A stretch of 10,180 nucleotides of DNA. Source: an uncultured Chromatiaceae bacterium (GTDB lineage: Bacteria > Pseudomonadota > Gammaproteobacteria > Enterobacterales > Alteromonadaceae). Numbering within the stretch: position 1 is the first letter of the stretch; every line of letters begins with the position of its first letter. This document shows positions 1-7,573 of this stretch, piece by piece. The stretch covers positions 1-10,180 of the forward strand of contig CAMLSF010000127.1 of assembly GCA_946482615.1 (NCBI GenBank), written 5' to 3'. A model generated the notes under the pieces. The model saw only the letters and a program-made list of their open reading frames with translations, was not told the origin of the DNA and did no database searches. The translations under genes and the position numbers were made by a program.

Positions 1-713
1 ACCCAGAGTGGTAGCTTAGCAGCAGCTATAGATGGCATCAGATCAGGGTGCCCCCAGGCCACTACAGGAGCAGCGGCTGCAAATAACTGCGGGTGTTTGC
101 TCGCCATATACCAGGTGCCAAAACCGCCGTAGCTGATACCGGAGATATAAAGCCTTTTAGTATCTGTGTTGTAATTTTTCTGCACAGTCGCAAGCATGGC
201 TAATAAATCCTGCTCTGCCTTCTCCCAACCGTTTGGTAATAAGACGGGCACTTTCGACATATCCGTCACCACTTTGGCAGGCGCTATGGCTTTATCGGAT
301 GGAAACATCGCAGGGCGTGGTGGTACACCATCGGCTAAACGTTTTGGGATATCAGCTTTGCTGCGGTTGGCGATATAAGGCAGTTTACCCATATCAAACA
401 TATGCAATTGCGGCACTATCATAATAAAAGGCAGGTCACGTTTTTGGATCCAGGCTTCATACAAAGGACCGTGGATCAGGGTGTAATCCAGTTCATCCAG
501 GCCGTTGCCGCGTTCGCCATTGCCATGCAAAAACAGCAAAACGGGCCACTTTTGCGCCGCTTTTTGATCATAACCCTGAGGCAAATAGACAAAATACTGC
601 CGCTTTAAACCATCGACTGAGCTTTGATAATCTTGTCTTAGCAACTGCGCTTCTGAAGCCGATACAGCACCGGACAATAAGACAACACATAAAGATAAAA
701 TTCTGAACAACAT
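1..713 (-). CDS. Secreted alpha/beta-hydrolase (esterase/peptidase-like), 3' end outside window
   Basis: Reading the minus strand from the ATG at 711-713 gives 237 codons with no stop before the window edge, so only the N-terminal part is seen. A good Shine-Dalgarno (AAGGAA, 719-724) sits 5 nt upstream. Residues 1-20 form a signal peptide (hydrophobic core, AVSA just before Ser20) with no lipobox, so the protein should be periplasmic or secreted. The hydrolase fold is shown by VLLFLHGNGERG (about 58-69, oxyanion-hole strand) and the nucleophile elbow GISYGGFG (192-199) with Ser194. The acid and His of the triad would lie in the missing C-terminal part. The HGxGERG and GISYGGFGTW motifs resemble the predicted-peptidase/polyhydroxybutyrate-depolymerase-like esterases (COG4099 style). 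Substrate unknown. It is divergent from another hydrolase at 927. The family call is firm, the exact activity is not. Confidence 0.85.
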   Translation of the reverse strand, partial: MLFRILSLCVVLLSGAVSASEAQLLRQDYQSSVDGLKRQYFVYLPQGYDQKAAQKWPVLLFLHGNGERGNGLDELDYTLIHGPLYEAWIQKRDLPFIMIVPQLHMFDMGKLPYIANRSKADIPKRLADGVPPRPAMFPSDKAIAPAKVVTDMSKVPVLLPNGWEKAEQDLLAMLATVQKNYNTDTKRLYISGISYGGFGTWYMASKHPQLFAAAAPVVAWGHPDLMPSIAAAKLPLW

Positions 714-926
714 AACTATTCCTTTTTTATTAAGTTGCAAAGCTCTGCACTTCAAAAGCTCAGTTCGGACCCAAAAAACCAAAGCTTATGCTCGCTGACT
801 TTGTCTGTTTTGTCAGCACAACTTCAGCTAAAAACCGGATAAATTCAGTTGGCTTGGCAATTCGACAGCCCTGAAGCTGTTCACTATGCTTAGCGGCGGA
901 TAAATAACCAAACCGGAGGACTTTTT
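714..926. promoter_or_regulatory. Divergent intergenic region between two hydrolase genes
   Basis: This 213-bp gap must hold promoters for both flanking genes. On the plus strand a sigma70-like pair is visible: TCGACA (862-867, 5 of 6), a 17-nt spacer, TATGCT (885-890, 4 of 6), giving a transcription start near 897. A short inverted repeat ACAGC/GCTGT (865-869/876-880) lies across its -35 and spacer and could be an operator, but it is short. A second inverted repeat, GCTGAC/GTCAGC (794-799/812-817), lies in the middle. For the minus-strand gene I found only weak candidates (TTGAAG, 17 nt, TAATAA), which would leave almost no leader, so its promoter is undecided. No ORF or RNA gene is evident here. 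Confidence 0.45.
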
Positions 927-1712
927 ATGAGATGGCTTTCCTGTATCAGTGTGTCTGCGCTTTTGCTTTTTACCGCATCAGGTTTTGCGGCTGTGACCGA
1001 AAAAAAAGTGCAGTTGCCAAACCAACTCGGCAGCGCAGTAATTTACGGCAATGACAGCGTGAAAAAACAAGGCACAGGCGTTATCGTGATCCACGAATGG
1101 TGGGGCTTTAATGATTATGCCCGCAGCAGAGCCAAAATGCTGGCCGAACTGGGTTACACCAGTATTGCGGTGGATATGTATGGCACAGGTAAAGTAGCCG
1201 ACCATCCGGACAACGCCATGGCCTTTATGGAAGAAGCGATGAAAGATCCGGAGAAAATAAATGCCCGTTTTGAAGCCGCTATGGCCTTACTCAAAGCAGA
1301 GTCAGGGGTCGATGCCAATCGTATTTACGCTATGGGTTATTGTTTTGGTGGTGGCGTGGTACTGAATCAGGCCCGTATGGGTAAAAACCTTGCCGGAGTC
1401 GCCAGTTTTCATGGCATGTTAACCTCTAAAAAATTCAAAGCAGATGCAGCTACTCTGAAAGCTAAAATTCTGGTGGCCCATGGTGGCGCCGATCCTTTTG
1501 TGCCACCTGAGCAGGCCAGCAGCTTTGTTGCTGAAATGCTTGGCGCCGGTGCTGACCTGGATTTTCGGGTGTACCCTGGGGTAAAACATAGTTTTACCGT
1601 GCCTGATGCCAGTGCCAAAGGTGAAGCTTTTGGTATGCCTTTTAAATATGACGAGCAGGCTGATAAAGACAGCTGGGCTGCGTTATTACGTATGCTGGAA
1701 CAGAAATCATAA
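927..1712 (+). CDS. Dienelactone hydrolase family protein, exported
   Basis: This 261-residue alpha/beta-hydrolase is complete for the dienelactone hydrolase (DLH) family plus a leader. Residues 1-22 are a signal peptide (Arg2, hydrophobic core, small residues at GFAA), so it probably works in the periplasm, unlike the classical cytosolic enzymes of chlorocatechol breakdown. HEWWG (56-60) carries the Glu that in DLH interacts with the nucleophile. GYCFGG (137-142) holds the Cys139 nucleophile, with Asp189 (GGADPF) and His221 (VKHSF) completing the Cys-Asp-His triad. Cys139 is the only cysteine of the mature protein, which fits a catalytic rather than disulfide role. The start is fixed by GGAGGA at 915-920. 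There are no ring-cleavage genes nearby, so chloroaromatic degradation is not implied; the physiological ester or lactone is unknown. Confidence 0.9.
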   Translation: MRWLSCISVSALLLFTASGFAAVTEKKVQLPNQLGSAVIYGNDSVKKQGTGVIVIHEWWGFNDYARSRAKMLAELGYTSIAVDMYGTGKVADHPDNAMAFMEEAMKDPEKINARFEAAMALLKAESGVDANRIYAMGYCFGGGVVLNQARMGKNLAGVASFHGMLTSKKFKADAATLKAKILVAHGGADPFVPPEQASSFVAEMLGAGADLDFRVYPGVKHSFTVPDASAKGEAFGMPFKYDEQADKDSWAALLRMLEQKS

Positions 1713-1713
1713 C

Positions 1714-1731
1714 AGCGCCTGCGGGCGCTTT
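1714..1731 (+). terminator. GC-rich hairpin after the dienelactone hydrolase gene, possible terminator
   Basis: Immediately after the stop codon, AGCGCC (1714-1719) pairs perfectly with GGCGCT (1724-1729) around a TGCG loop. The hairpin is followed by only TTTCTAAT, a poor U-tract, so termination may be weak or need other factors. A further GCGCT at 1737-1741 could compete for pairing with the left arm. Confidence 0.45.
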
Positions 1732-1862
1732 CTAATGCGCTGTACTACTGTTAACTCCATTGCAACTTGAATCACTAAATGTATGCTTTGTTTCAGCTTT
1801 TTATTTAAAAGCTTTTAAATTAACAGTTACACTCTAACCATAGTTATTGTCTGGAATGTGTT
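1732..1862 (+). promoter_or_regulatory. Upstream region of the hybrid kinase with an 18-bp palindrome
   Basis: A possible sigma70 promoter is TTGCAA (1760-1765), a 16-nt spacer and TATGCT (1782-1787), each box matching 4 of 6 positions, giving a leader of about 70 nt. Inside that leader is a perfect 18-bp palindrome, ATTTAAAAGCTTTTAAAT (1803-1820), which could be an operator. A second -35-like TTAACA (1820-1825) has no good -10. The ribosome binding site is modest: GGAA at 1853-1856, 6 nt before the ATG. Confidence 0.35.
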
Positions 1863-4800
1863 ATGCGGGCAGCTTTACCACCCAACGAAACAGAACGTTT
1901 AGCGACATTACATTCGTTGAATATCCTTGATACAGCCCCGGAGGCAGCCTTTGATGGGCTGGTTCAACTGGCAAGCCATATCTGCCAGACGCCCTGCGCT
2001 GTATTGACGCTAGTGGATAAAGACAGGCAATGGTTTAAAACCAAAATTGGCTTTGACCATCACCAAACCCACAGGGATATCTCCTTTTGCGCCCACAGTA
2101 TTCTGGAACCAGACCAACTGACCTATGTCACAGATGCCAGTCAGGACCCACGTTTCGCTGATAACCCTGATGTGACCAAACCTGATGGTATCAGGCTCTA
2201 TGCAGGCGCACCGCTGAAGTTAAGCAATGGTGCTGTACTTGGTACTTTGTGTGTGGTGGACACAAAAGTGCGGGAACTGACAGCAGAGCAGCGGCAAGGT
2301 TTAACCTTGCTGGGCATGCAGGCTGTACAACTGCTGGAAGCGCGGCAAAAGGCTGAGCTTTATTACCAGCAGCAACGCACTCTGACAACAGTCATCAACC
2401 ATGCCCCTGTGCTGTTGGGTCAGATAGATACTCAGTTTCGTTATGTATTCTGCAATCATAAATACCTCGAATGGTTTGGTATTGAACCTGATGCTGCTGT
2501 CGGAAAAACTATCGAAGAGGTATTTGGTGAGGCTCCTTATGCCGAAGCCAAACCCTCACTGGAGCTTTGCCTGACAGGACAAAGGGTGTCTTTTCAGGCT
2601 AAACCTGCCAGTGGACAGATTTTTGATGTGGATTTTGTGCCACAAAAAAATCATAAGGGAAAGATCGAAAGCATCATTATTATTGCCGCCAACGTCACCG
2701 AAGTTCACCAGCAGCAACTGCAGATTAAGCAGGAACATAACAGAATGGATGCCATTATCAATGGCTCTAATCTCGGCACCTGGGAATGGAATATACAAAC
2801 AGGTTCAACAGTGTATAACAATCGCTGGTTTGAGCTTTTAGGCATGTCGCCACAAGTTGCAACCTCTGTTGATTTATGGGCCAGCCTGCTGCATCCGGAC
2901 GATTTAGTTCAGTCGAAACAGATACTGGCGCAGCATTTCTCGCGGGCAACAGCTTATTACGACACCAGGTTCAGGATGAAGCACCAGAATGGACATTGGG
3001 TATGGATCCATGCCATAGGCAAGGTCATGAACTGGACCTCTGATGGTCAGCCTTTATTGATGTTTGGTATTCATTCTGATGTGACAGAGTCTCTTGCCAG
3101 AGAAAATGAAATTTTACAAACCCGCTCCTGGTTGCAGGCTATTGTCGACTCCTCCACTGAAGTCGCACTGATCTCTACAGATCCTCAGGGAACCATTCAA
3201 CTCTTTAACACTGGGGCTGAACTTATGCTTGGCTACAGCGCAGAAGAGCTGGTAGGCAAACATAGTCCCGCATTATTCCATGACCCAGCGGAAACTGAAG
3301 CCTACGCCAAACAGCTTAGTCAGACCTATCAAAGCTCTATTCAGGGTTTTGAGGCCTTTGTTTATAAAGCCCGGCACGGTCAAAGTGAAACCCGGCAGTG
3401 GACTTATGTCTGCAAAAATGGCAACCGTAAACAGGTACGTTTGAGTGTGTCGGCAATACAGGATGAACACAAGGCAATCCGGGGTTTTTTAGGGGTCGCC
3501 ATAGATGTGACTCAGCTGGAGCATTTAAATCATGCCCTGCTGATGAGTGAACAACGTTATCGCTCTATGCTGGATAACCTGCCCGGCGTAGTGTACCGCT
3601 GCCGTAACGACGAGCATTGGACCATGCTTTTTGTCAGTGATGAAGTTTTTACACTGACAGGTTATCAGGCGCACCAGTTAATCCGCAGTAAAGAAATCAG
3701 CTTTGCTCAACTGAATCATCCACAAGATGCGGAGCGGACCAATACCGCGGTGCAACAGGCGCTGGCTAAGCAGCAACGCTTTCAGGTTGAATACAGGCTC
3801 AGGCACAAAGATGGCAGCTTACGTTGGGTACAGGAATTAGGTCAGGGGGTGTACGACGACCAGGGTGAGTTGTTGTATATAGATGGTTTTATCTGGGACG
3901 TCACCCAGCAACACGAAGCGCAATTAGCTTTAAGTGCAAGCGAACAAAAATTATCGTCACTTTACAAAATGGCTCCGCTTGCCATAGTGCTGAACCGCTT
4001 TACTGATGGTGCTTTTATAGAGGCCAACCCTGAGTTTTATCGGATGCTGGGCTATCAGAACGCCCCCAGTTGCTTTGAAGCCCCTTCCAGCGCCGGTTAC
4101 GCTACTATGGGCGCAGATCCTATGTCACAACTGCAACACAATGGTCGTTATGGTCCGCTGGAACAGGAGCTGCACCATCAGGATGGCCATATTGTTCCTG
4201 TGTCTGTGACTGGGGTGCTGATTAAAAATCACGCAGGTGAACAACAGATCTGGTCCATTATTCAGGACATTACCGAACGTCGCCGGATAGAGCAGATGAA
4301 AAACCAGTTTGTCTCTATGGTCAGTCATGAACTGCGAACCCCACTGACCTCCATTTCAGGAGCTTTGGCACTGATCACCGGTGGAGTATTAGGGGCCGTG
4401 CCTGCAGCTATGGTTCCCATGCTGGAGATAGCCAAAGACAACAGTACCAGACTAAGTCAGCTGATTAATGACCTGCTGGATATAGATAAACTGGTCGCGG
4501 GCAAAATGCATTTTGAACTCAGGCTCTGCCTGATTGCCGATCTGCTGCAAAAAGCAGTACAAATTAATCAACCTTACGCAACCAAATATGGTGTCGAACT
4601 CAAGCTGGCTGAACAGCAGGACGCGTTAGTGATGGTCGATGCCATGAGATTTCAGCAAATCATGGCCAATTTATTGTCCAACGCAGCTAAGTTTTCACCT
4701 GCCGGCTCTGTCGTGAAAGTACGGTCTGTAGTAAAAGATGCAGTGGTCAGGGTGGAAGTGGAAGATGAAGGTCCTGGTATACCAGACGAGTTTAAAGCTC

Positions 4801-5717
4801 ATATTTTTGAGAAATTCTCCCAGGCCGATGGAGCGGACAGCAGACAAAGTGAAGGCACAGGCTTAGGTTTAGCCATAGTCAAAGAGCTCACTGAGCATAT
4901 GGCGGGTAAGGTTGGTTTTTATAATTTGTCTCCTAAAGGCAGTTGTTTCTACCTGAACTTTGCTCAGGCGAAACAAGCCAGCCTGAATCAGCCGAAAATA
5001 CTGGTGGTGGAAGATGATCCTGCTGTCGCGACATTGATCATGCAGATGTTGCACACTCAGGGTTATCAAAGCCACAACGCAGCAACTCTGGCAGAAGCTA
5101 TTGCAGCCTTGGATCTGGATTTGTATCAGGGCATTACCTTGGATCTGAATTTACCCGATGGTCATGGTTCAGCCTTATTTGCTGAACTACGAAGCCGTGA
5201 GCGCTATCAGAGCACTCCAGTCCTGATCATCAGTTCTGAGTCGCAAGACGATCATACTCAGTTGCTCGGGGGCATTCATGCTTTGGATTGGCTGGATAAA
5301 CCTATATCCCCTTCCTCCTTGCTGGAAAAGCTGGATCAGCTTTTAAGAGCAAAGAAAAATCAGGACATCCGAATTCTTCATGTTGAAGATGACCCACATT
5401 TAGGGCAAATATTAGCCTTACATCTGGCGGACTTTGCCTCTTCTGTTCAAGCCAGCAGTGTCAAATCGGCTATGCGACTGCTGAGCAATCAGCATTTTGA
5501 TTTAGTGATCCTGGATATTGGTTTGCCAGATGGTTCTGGACTGGAATTATTACCCGAACTGGCCTTACGCCAGCCACAAACACCGGTGGTCATTTGGTCC
5601 GCTCATGAACTGAATCAGACGCAAAGGCGTCAGGTAGATTTGGTACTGGCCAAAAGCCGGATTGACTTACCGGCTTTGTTACAACAATTAAAAAACTTAT
5701 TATCTCAGAAGGGCTGA
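1863..5717 (+). CDS. Soluble hybrid sensor histidine kinase (GAF-PASx5-HisKA-HATPase-REC-REC)
   Basis: This 1284-residue cytoplasmic kinase has no membrane segment or signal peptide. Domains in order: GAF about 29-160 (FCAHSI 75-80, LGTLCVVD 126-133); PAS repeats about 173-283, 293-412, 421-552, 562-684 and 694-808, the last four ending in typical D-V/I-T exits; HisKA with the phospho-acceptor His822 in SHELRTP (821-827); HATPase with N box around 936-944, DEGPGIP (968-974), FEKF (982-985) and GTGLGL (998-1003). Two receivers follow: REC1 about 1044-1160 (acidic pocket 1050-1052, Asp1094, Ser1124, Lys1146) and REC2 about 1168-1280 (acidic pocket 1175-1177, Asp1218, Ser1246, Lys1264). All catalytic residues are present, so it should autophosphorylate and relay internally. 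It has no Hpt domain; the convergent neighbour has one. The sensed signal is unknown; several PAS domains suggest intracellular redox, gas or small-molecule inputs. Confidence 0.93.
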   Translation: MRAALPPNETERLATLHSLNILDTAPEAAFDGLVQLASHICQTPCAVLTLVDKDRQWFKTKIGFDHHQTHRDISFCAHSILEPDQLTYVTDASQDPRFADNPDVTKPDGIRLYAGAPLKLSNGAVLGTLCVVDTKVRELTAEQRQGLTLLGMQAVQLLEARQKAELYYQQQRTLTTVINHAPVLLGQIDTQFRYVFCNHKYLEWFGIEPDAAVGKTIEEVFGEAPYAEAKPSLELCLTGQRVSFQAKPASGQIFDVDFVPQKNHKGKIESIIIIAANVTEVHQQQLQIKQEHNRMDAIINGSNLGTWEWNIQTGSTVYNNRWFELLGMSPQVATSVDLWASLLHPDDLVQSKQILAQHFSRATAYYDTRFRMKHQNGHWVWIHAIGKVMNWTSDGQPLLMFGIHSDVTESLARENEILQTRSWLQAIVDSSTEVALISTDPQGTIQLFNTGAELMLGYSAEELVGKHSPALFHDPAETEAYAKQLSQTYQSSIQGFEAFVYKARHGQSETRQWTYVCKNGNRKQVRLSVSAIQDEHKAIRGFLGVAIDVTQLEHLNHALLMSEQRYRSMLDNLPGVVYRCRNDEHWTMLFVSDEVFTLTGYQAHQLIRSKEISFAQLNHPQDAERTNTAVQQALAKQQRFQVEYRLRHKDGSLRWVQELGQGVYDDQGELLYIDGFIWDVTQQHEAQLALSASEQKLSSLYKMAPLAIVLNRFTDGAFIEANPEFYRMLGYQNAPSCFEAPSSAGYATMGADPMSQLQHNGRYGPLEQELHHQDGHIVPVSVTGVLIKNHAGEQQIWSIIQDITERRRIEQMKNQFVSMVSHELRTPLTSISGALALITGGVLGAVPAAMVPMLEIAKDNSTRLSQLINDLLDIDKLVAGKMHFELRLCLIADLLQKAVQINQPYATKYGVELKLAEQQDALVMVDAMRFQQIMANLLSNAAKFSPAGSVVKVRSVVKDAVVRVEVEDEGPGIPDEFKAHIFEKFSQADGADSRQSEGTGLGLAIVKELTEHMAGKVGFYNLSPKGSCFYLNFAQAKQASLNQPKILVVEDDPAVATLIMQMLHTQGYQSHNAATLAEAIAALDLDLYQGITLDLNLPDGHGSALFAELRSRERYQSTPVLIISSESQDDHTQLLGGIHALDWLDKPISPSSLLEKLDQLLRAKKNQDIRILHVEDDPHLGQILALHLADFASSVQASSVKSAMRLLSNQHFDLVILDIGLPDGSGLELLPELALRQPQTPVVIWSAHELNQTQRRQVDLVLAKSRIDLPALLQQLKNLLSQKG

Positions 5718-5751
5718 TCACTTTAAGCTCTGCCTACAGAGCTTAAAGTGA
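5718..5751. terminator. Perfect 15-bp hairpin between convergent signalling genes
   Basis: Arms 5718-5732 and 5737-5751 are exact inverted complements around a CCTA loop. The hairpin starts at the base after the kinase stop codon and ends 9 bp before the stop codon of the opposing gene (5761). It is placed to act as a two-way terminator, but neither strand has a U-run after the stem: the plus strand continues AAAACG, the minus strand TCAGCC. Termination is therefore likely by position, but it is not a canonical intrinsic terminator. It could instead stabilise the mRNA 3' ends. Confidence 0.6.
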
Positions 5752-5760
5752 AAACGCCGG

Positions 5761-7416
5761 CTAAGCCTGTTGCTGATAAAACTGAGTTTGGTTTCTGCCT
5801 GCATGTTTGGAGCTGTATAAAGCTTTATCGGCCTGATCAATCAAGTGATCCGTGTCATCTGATGCTTTTGCCTGACAGATACCTGCACTGAAAGTACAGT
5901 GAAAGTTCTGGTAATCAAAGCTAAAAGGCAAACTGGCAAAAGACTGACGCAACTGCTCAACCAACCCAAAAGCTTGTTGCTGGTTACAATCAGGCAAAAT
6001 CAATAAAAACTCTTCACCACCGTAGCGACCAATAATATCGGTTTTACGAAGTTGCTGTTTTAACAGATTGGCTAAACTGCTGATCACCTGATCACCAATC
6101 AGATGACCATAGTTGTCATTCACCTTTTTAAAATGATCAATATCCAGCATCACCACACTTAAAGGCTCACCAGTACGTTCACTGCGTTGCAACTCATGGC
6201 TTAAACGTTCTTTCACCCTGGCATGTTGCAACAAGCCTGTTAAGCTGTCTTTGGTCATCATATCAGCCAGCTGTCTGGCACGCTGTGCTCTGGCAAACAC
6301 AGCCACAATGAGCGCAGTGTCTGTAATAGGTTTAGTCAGGAAGTCATCGCCCCCTTTCACTAAAGCAGCCAGTTGACGTTCCCCGTCTGTTTCAGAAGAA
6401 AGGTAAATAATAGGCACACTAAGCCATTCATCCTGCAAGCGGATCAATTGCGCCAGTTCAGGGCCTGAACACCCCGGCATCAGTACATCCAGCAACACCA
6501 CATCTGGACGGAACCTATTCAACCCGTCAAAAATTTGTGAAGGGTCCAACAAAATTTCTGCACGCAAACCAGCGCCTTGCAGCACCAGTGCATAATGTTC
6601 GGCTAATAGCTGATCATCATCAACAATCAAGACCCGGAAAGCCTCACGCCGCCGCACCGCCAGTAAACGTTGCAAACGGGCCTCTAACGATGTGGTATTC
6701 ACAGGTTTAACAAAATAACCACGGGCGCCTATCCGCACCGCCTGCAGGTGATGGTCAAAACTGCTATGACTGGTGAGTACCAGCACAGGCAGAGCTTCAG
6801 TTAAACTCTGTTGAAAACCAGCAATATACTCCAGACCGGTTTGTTCCTCATCCGGTAAGGAAATATCCAGAATAAGCGCATCAGGTAACTTTGTTTTCAG
6901 CGCCAGATCGAGTTCAGCAATACGTTTATAACTTTGAACCTGGTAACCAAAAGTGGCGAGAGTCAGCGTCAGATGATTTGCTGTTTCTTCATCATCCTCC
7001 AGCACATAAATTAAAGCCTTTTGATCACTTAACAAATCCAGTCTGGCTGATGTCAGGTTCATCACCTGATGCCCGCTTTGATGTGCATATTGCACCTGCT
7101 GGAAAATGGTCATAAAACTATTGATTGCAGTCAGGTCTGGTGCAAACTCTTCGGCCATCCAGTCTTTTAATTGCAGCTCAAGATTTTTGGCGAGTTTACC
7201 TAATTGTGGCAAACCAAAAGTACCGGCAGAACCTGCCAGGGTATGAAATTTATGTTTGAGCGGCAGAATGATTGAACGCCAGTCAGCCTGACCTGGCAAA
7301 GTAACCAGGGCGCCAACCTGAGACGCTAAAGCCGGAATTTCTGCTTTCAATCGCTCCATATATTGCTGATGAAGCTTGGCCAGTTGCTGCTCTAATTTAG
7401 ATTGTTCTGCGGTCAT
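5761..7416 (-). CDS. Hpt-REC-REC-GGDEF response regulator, predicted diguanylate cyclase
   Basis: This 551-residue soluble protein begins with an Hpt domain (about 1-115) whose phospho-acceptor is His58 in HTLAGSAG (58-65). Receiver 1 (about 134-250) has the EDD pocket 140-142, Asp184, Thr215 and Lys237-Pro. Receiver 2 (about 260-378) has DDD 266-268, Asp310, Ser340 and Lys362-Pro. The C-terminal GGDEF domain (about 385-551) shows DSLTGL (390-394 region), the metal-binding Asp425 (DID), and GGEEF at 466-470, which is competent for making cyclic-di-GMP from two GTP. RKTD at 457-460, five residues before GGEEF, is a classic inhibitory I-site, so product inhibition is expected. There is no EAL or HD-GYP domain, so it makes but does not degrade the messenger. 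The ribosome binding site is weak (GGCAGAG just upstream). It converges on the hybrid kinase, its likely upstream partner. Confidence 0.92.
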   Translation of the reverse strand: MTAEQSKLEQQLAKLHQQYMERLKAEIPALASQVGALVTLPGQADWRSIILPLKHKFHTLAGSAGTFGLPQLGKLAKNLELQLKDWMAEEFAPDLTAINSFMTIFQQVQYAHQSGHQVMNLTSARLDLLSDQKALIYVLEDDEETANHLTLTLATFGYQVQSYKRIAELDLALKTKLPDALILDISLPDEEQTGLEYIAGFQQSLTEALPVLVLTSHSSFDHHLQAVRIGARGYFVKPVNTTSLEARLQRLLAVRRREAFRVLIVDDDQLLAEHYALVLQGAGLRAEILLDPSQIFDGLNRFRPDVVLLDVLMPGCSGPELAQLIRLQDEWLSVPIIYLSSETDGERQLAALVKGGDDFLTKPITDTALIVAVFARAQRARQLADMMTKDSLTGLLQHARVKERLSHELQRSERTGEPLSVVMLDIDHFKKVNDNYGHLIGDQVISSLANLLKQQLRKTDIIGRYGGEEFLLILPDCNQQQAFGLVEQLRQSFASLPFSFDYQNFHCTFSAGICQAKASDDTDHLIDQADKALYSSKHAGRNQTQFYQQQA

Positions 7417-7458
7417 GCTCTGCCATAGTTCGCTGATAAGTGCTGTTCTACTATAACA
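7417..7458 (-). promoter_or_regulatory. Extended -10 promoter for the Hpt-REC-REC-GGDEF gene
   Basis: On the minus strand TGTTATAGT (plus coordinates 7450-7458) is an extended -10: TG, one base, then TATAGT matching 5 of 6 positions. No good -35 lies upstream, as is usual for this class. The start would be near 7443, leaving a leader of about 27 nt. Confidence 0.45.
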
Positions 7459-7532
7459 AAGGATGGAATAAATCCCAGTAACAAATACAAATTTGCCTGC
7501 AAAAAATTTACGCTATGTGCTTAAAACAACAA

Positions 7533-7569
7533 CAAAAATTGGGCAAAGACCAGACTGGCTTTGCCCAAT
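7533..7569 (-). terminator. Intrinsic terminator of the ABC transporter operon
   Basis: Four bases past the permease stop on the minus strand, arms 7559-7569 and 7538-7548 form an 11-bp stem, rich in GC in the middle (TTGGGCAAAG paired with CTTTGCCCAA). A 10-nt loop can itself pair CCA with TGG. On the minus strand the stem runs straight into TTTTTGTTGTTG, a good U-tract. This is the clearest terminator of the window. Confidence 0.8.
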
Positions 7570-7573
7570 GAAG

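Noticed and set aside
196..608. Three short plus-strand open frames antisense to the first hydrolase
   Set aside because: The minus-strand frame runs unbroken through them with a signal peptide and GISYGG motif; the plus frames show no domain or good ribosome binding site.
927..1712. Lipoprotein reading of the DLH leader because of Cys6
   Set aside because: WLSC is too close to the N-terminus and precedes the hydrophobic core, so it is not a lipobox; a signal peptidase I site near residue 21 fits better.
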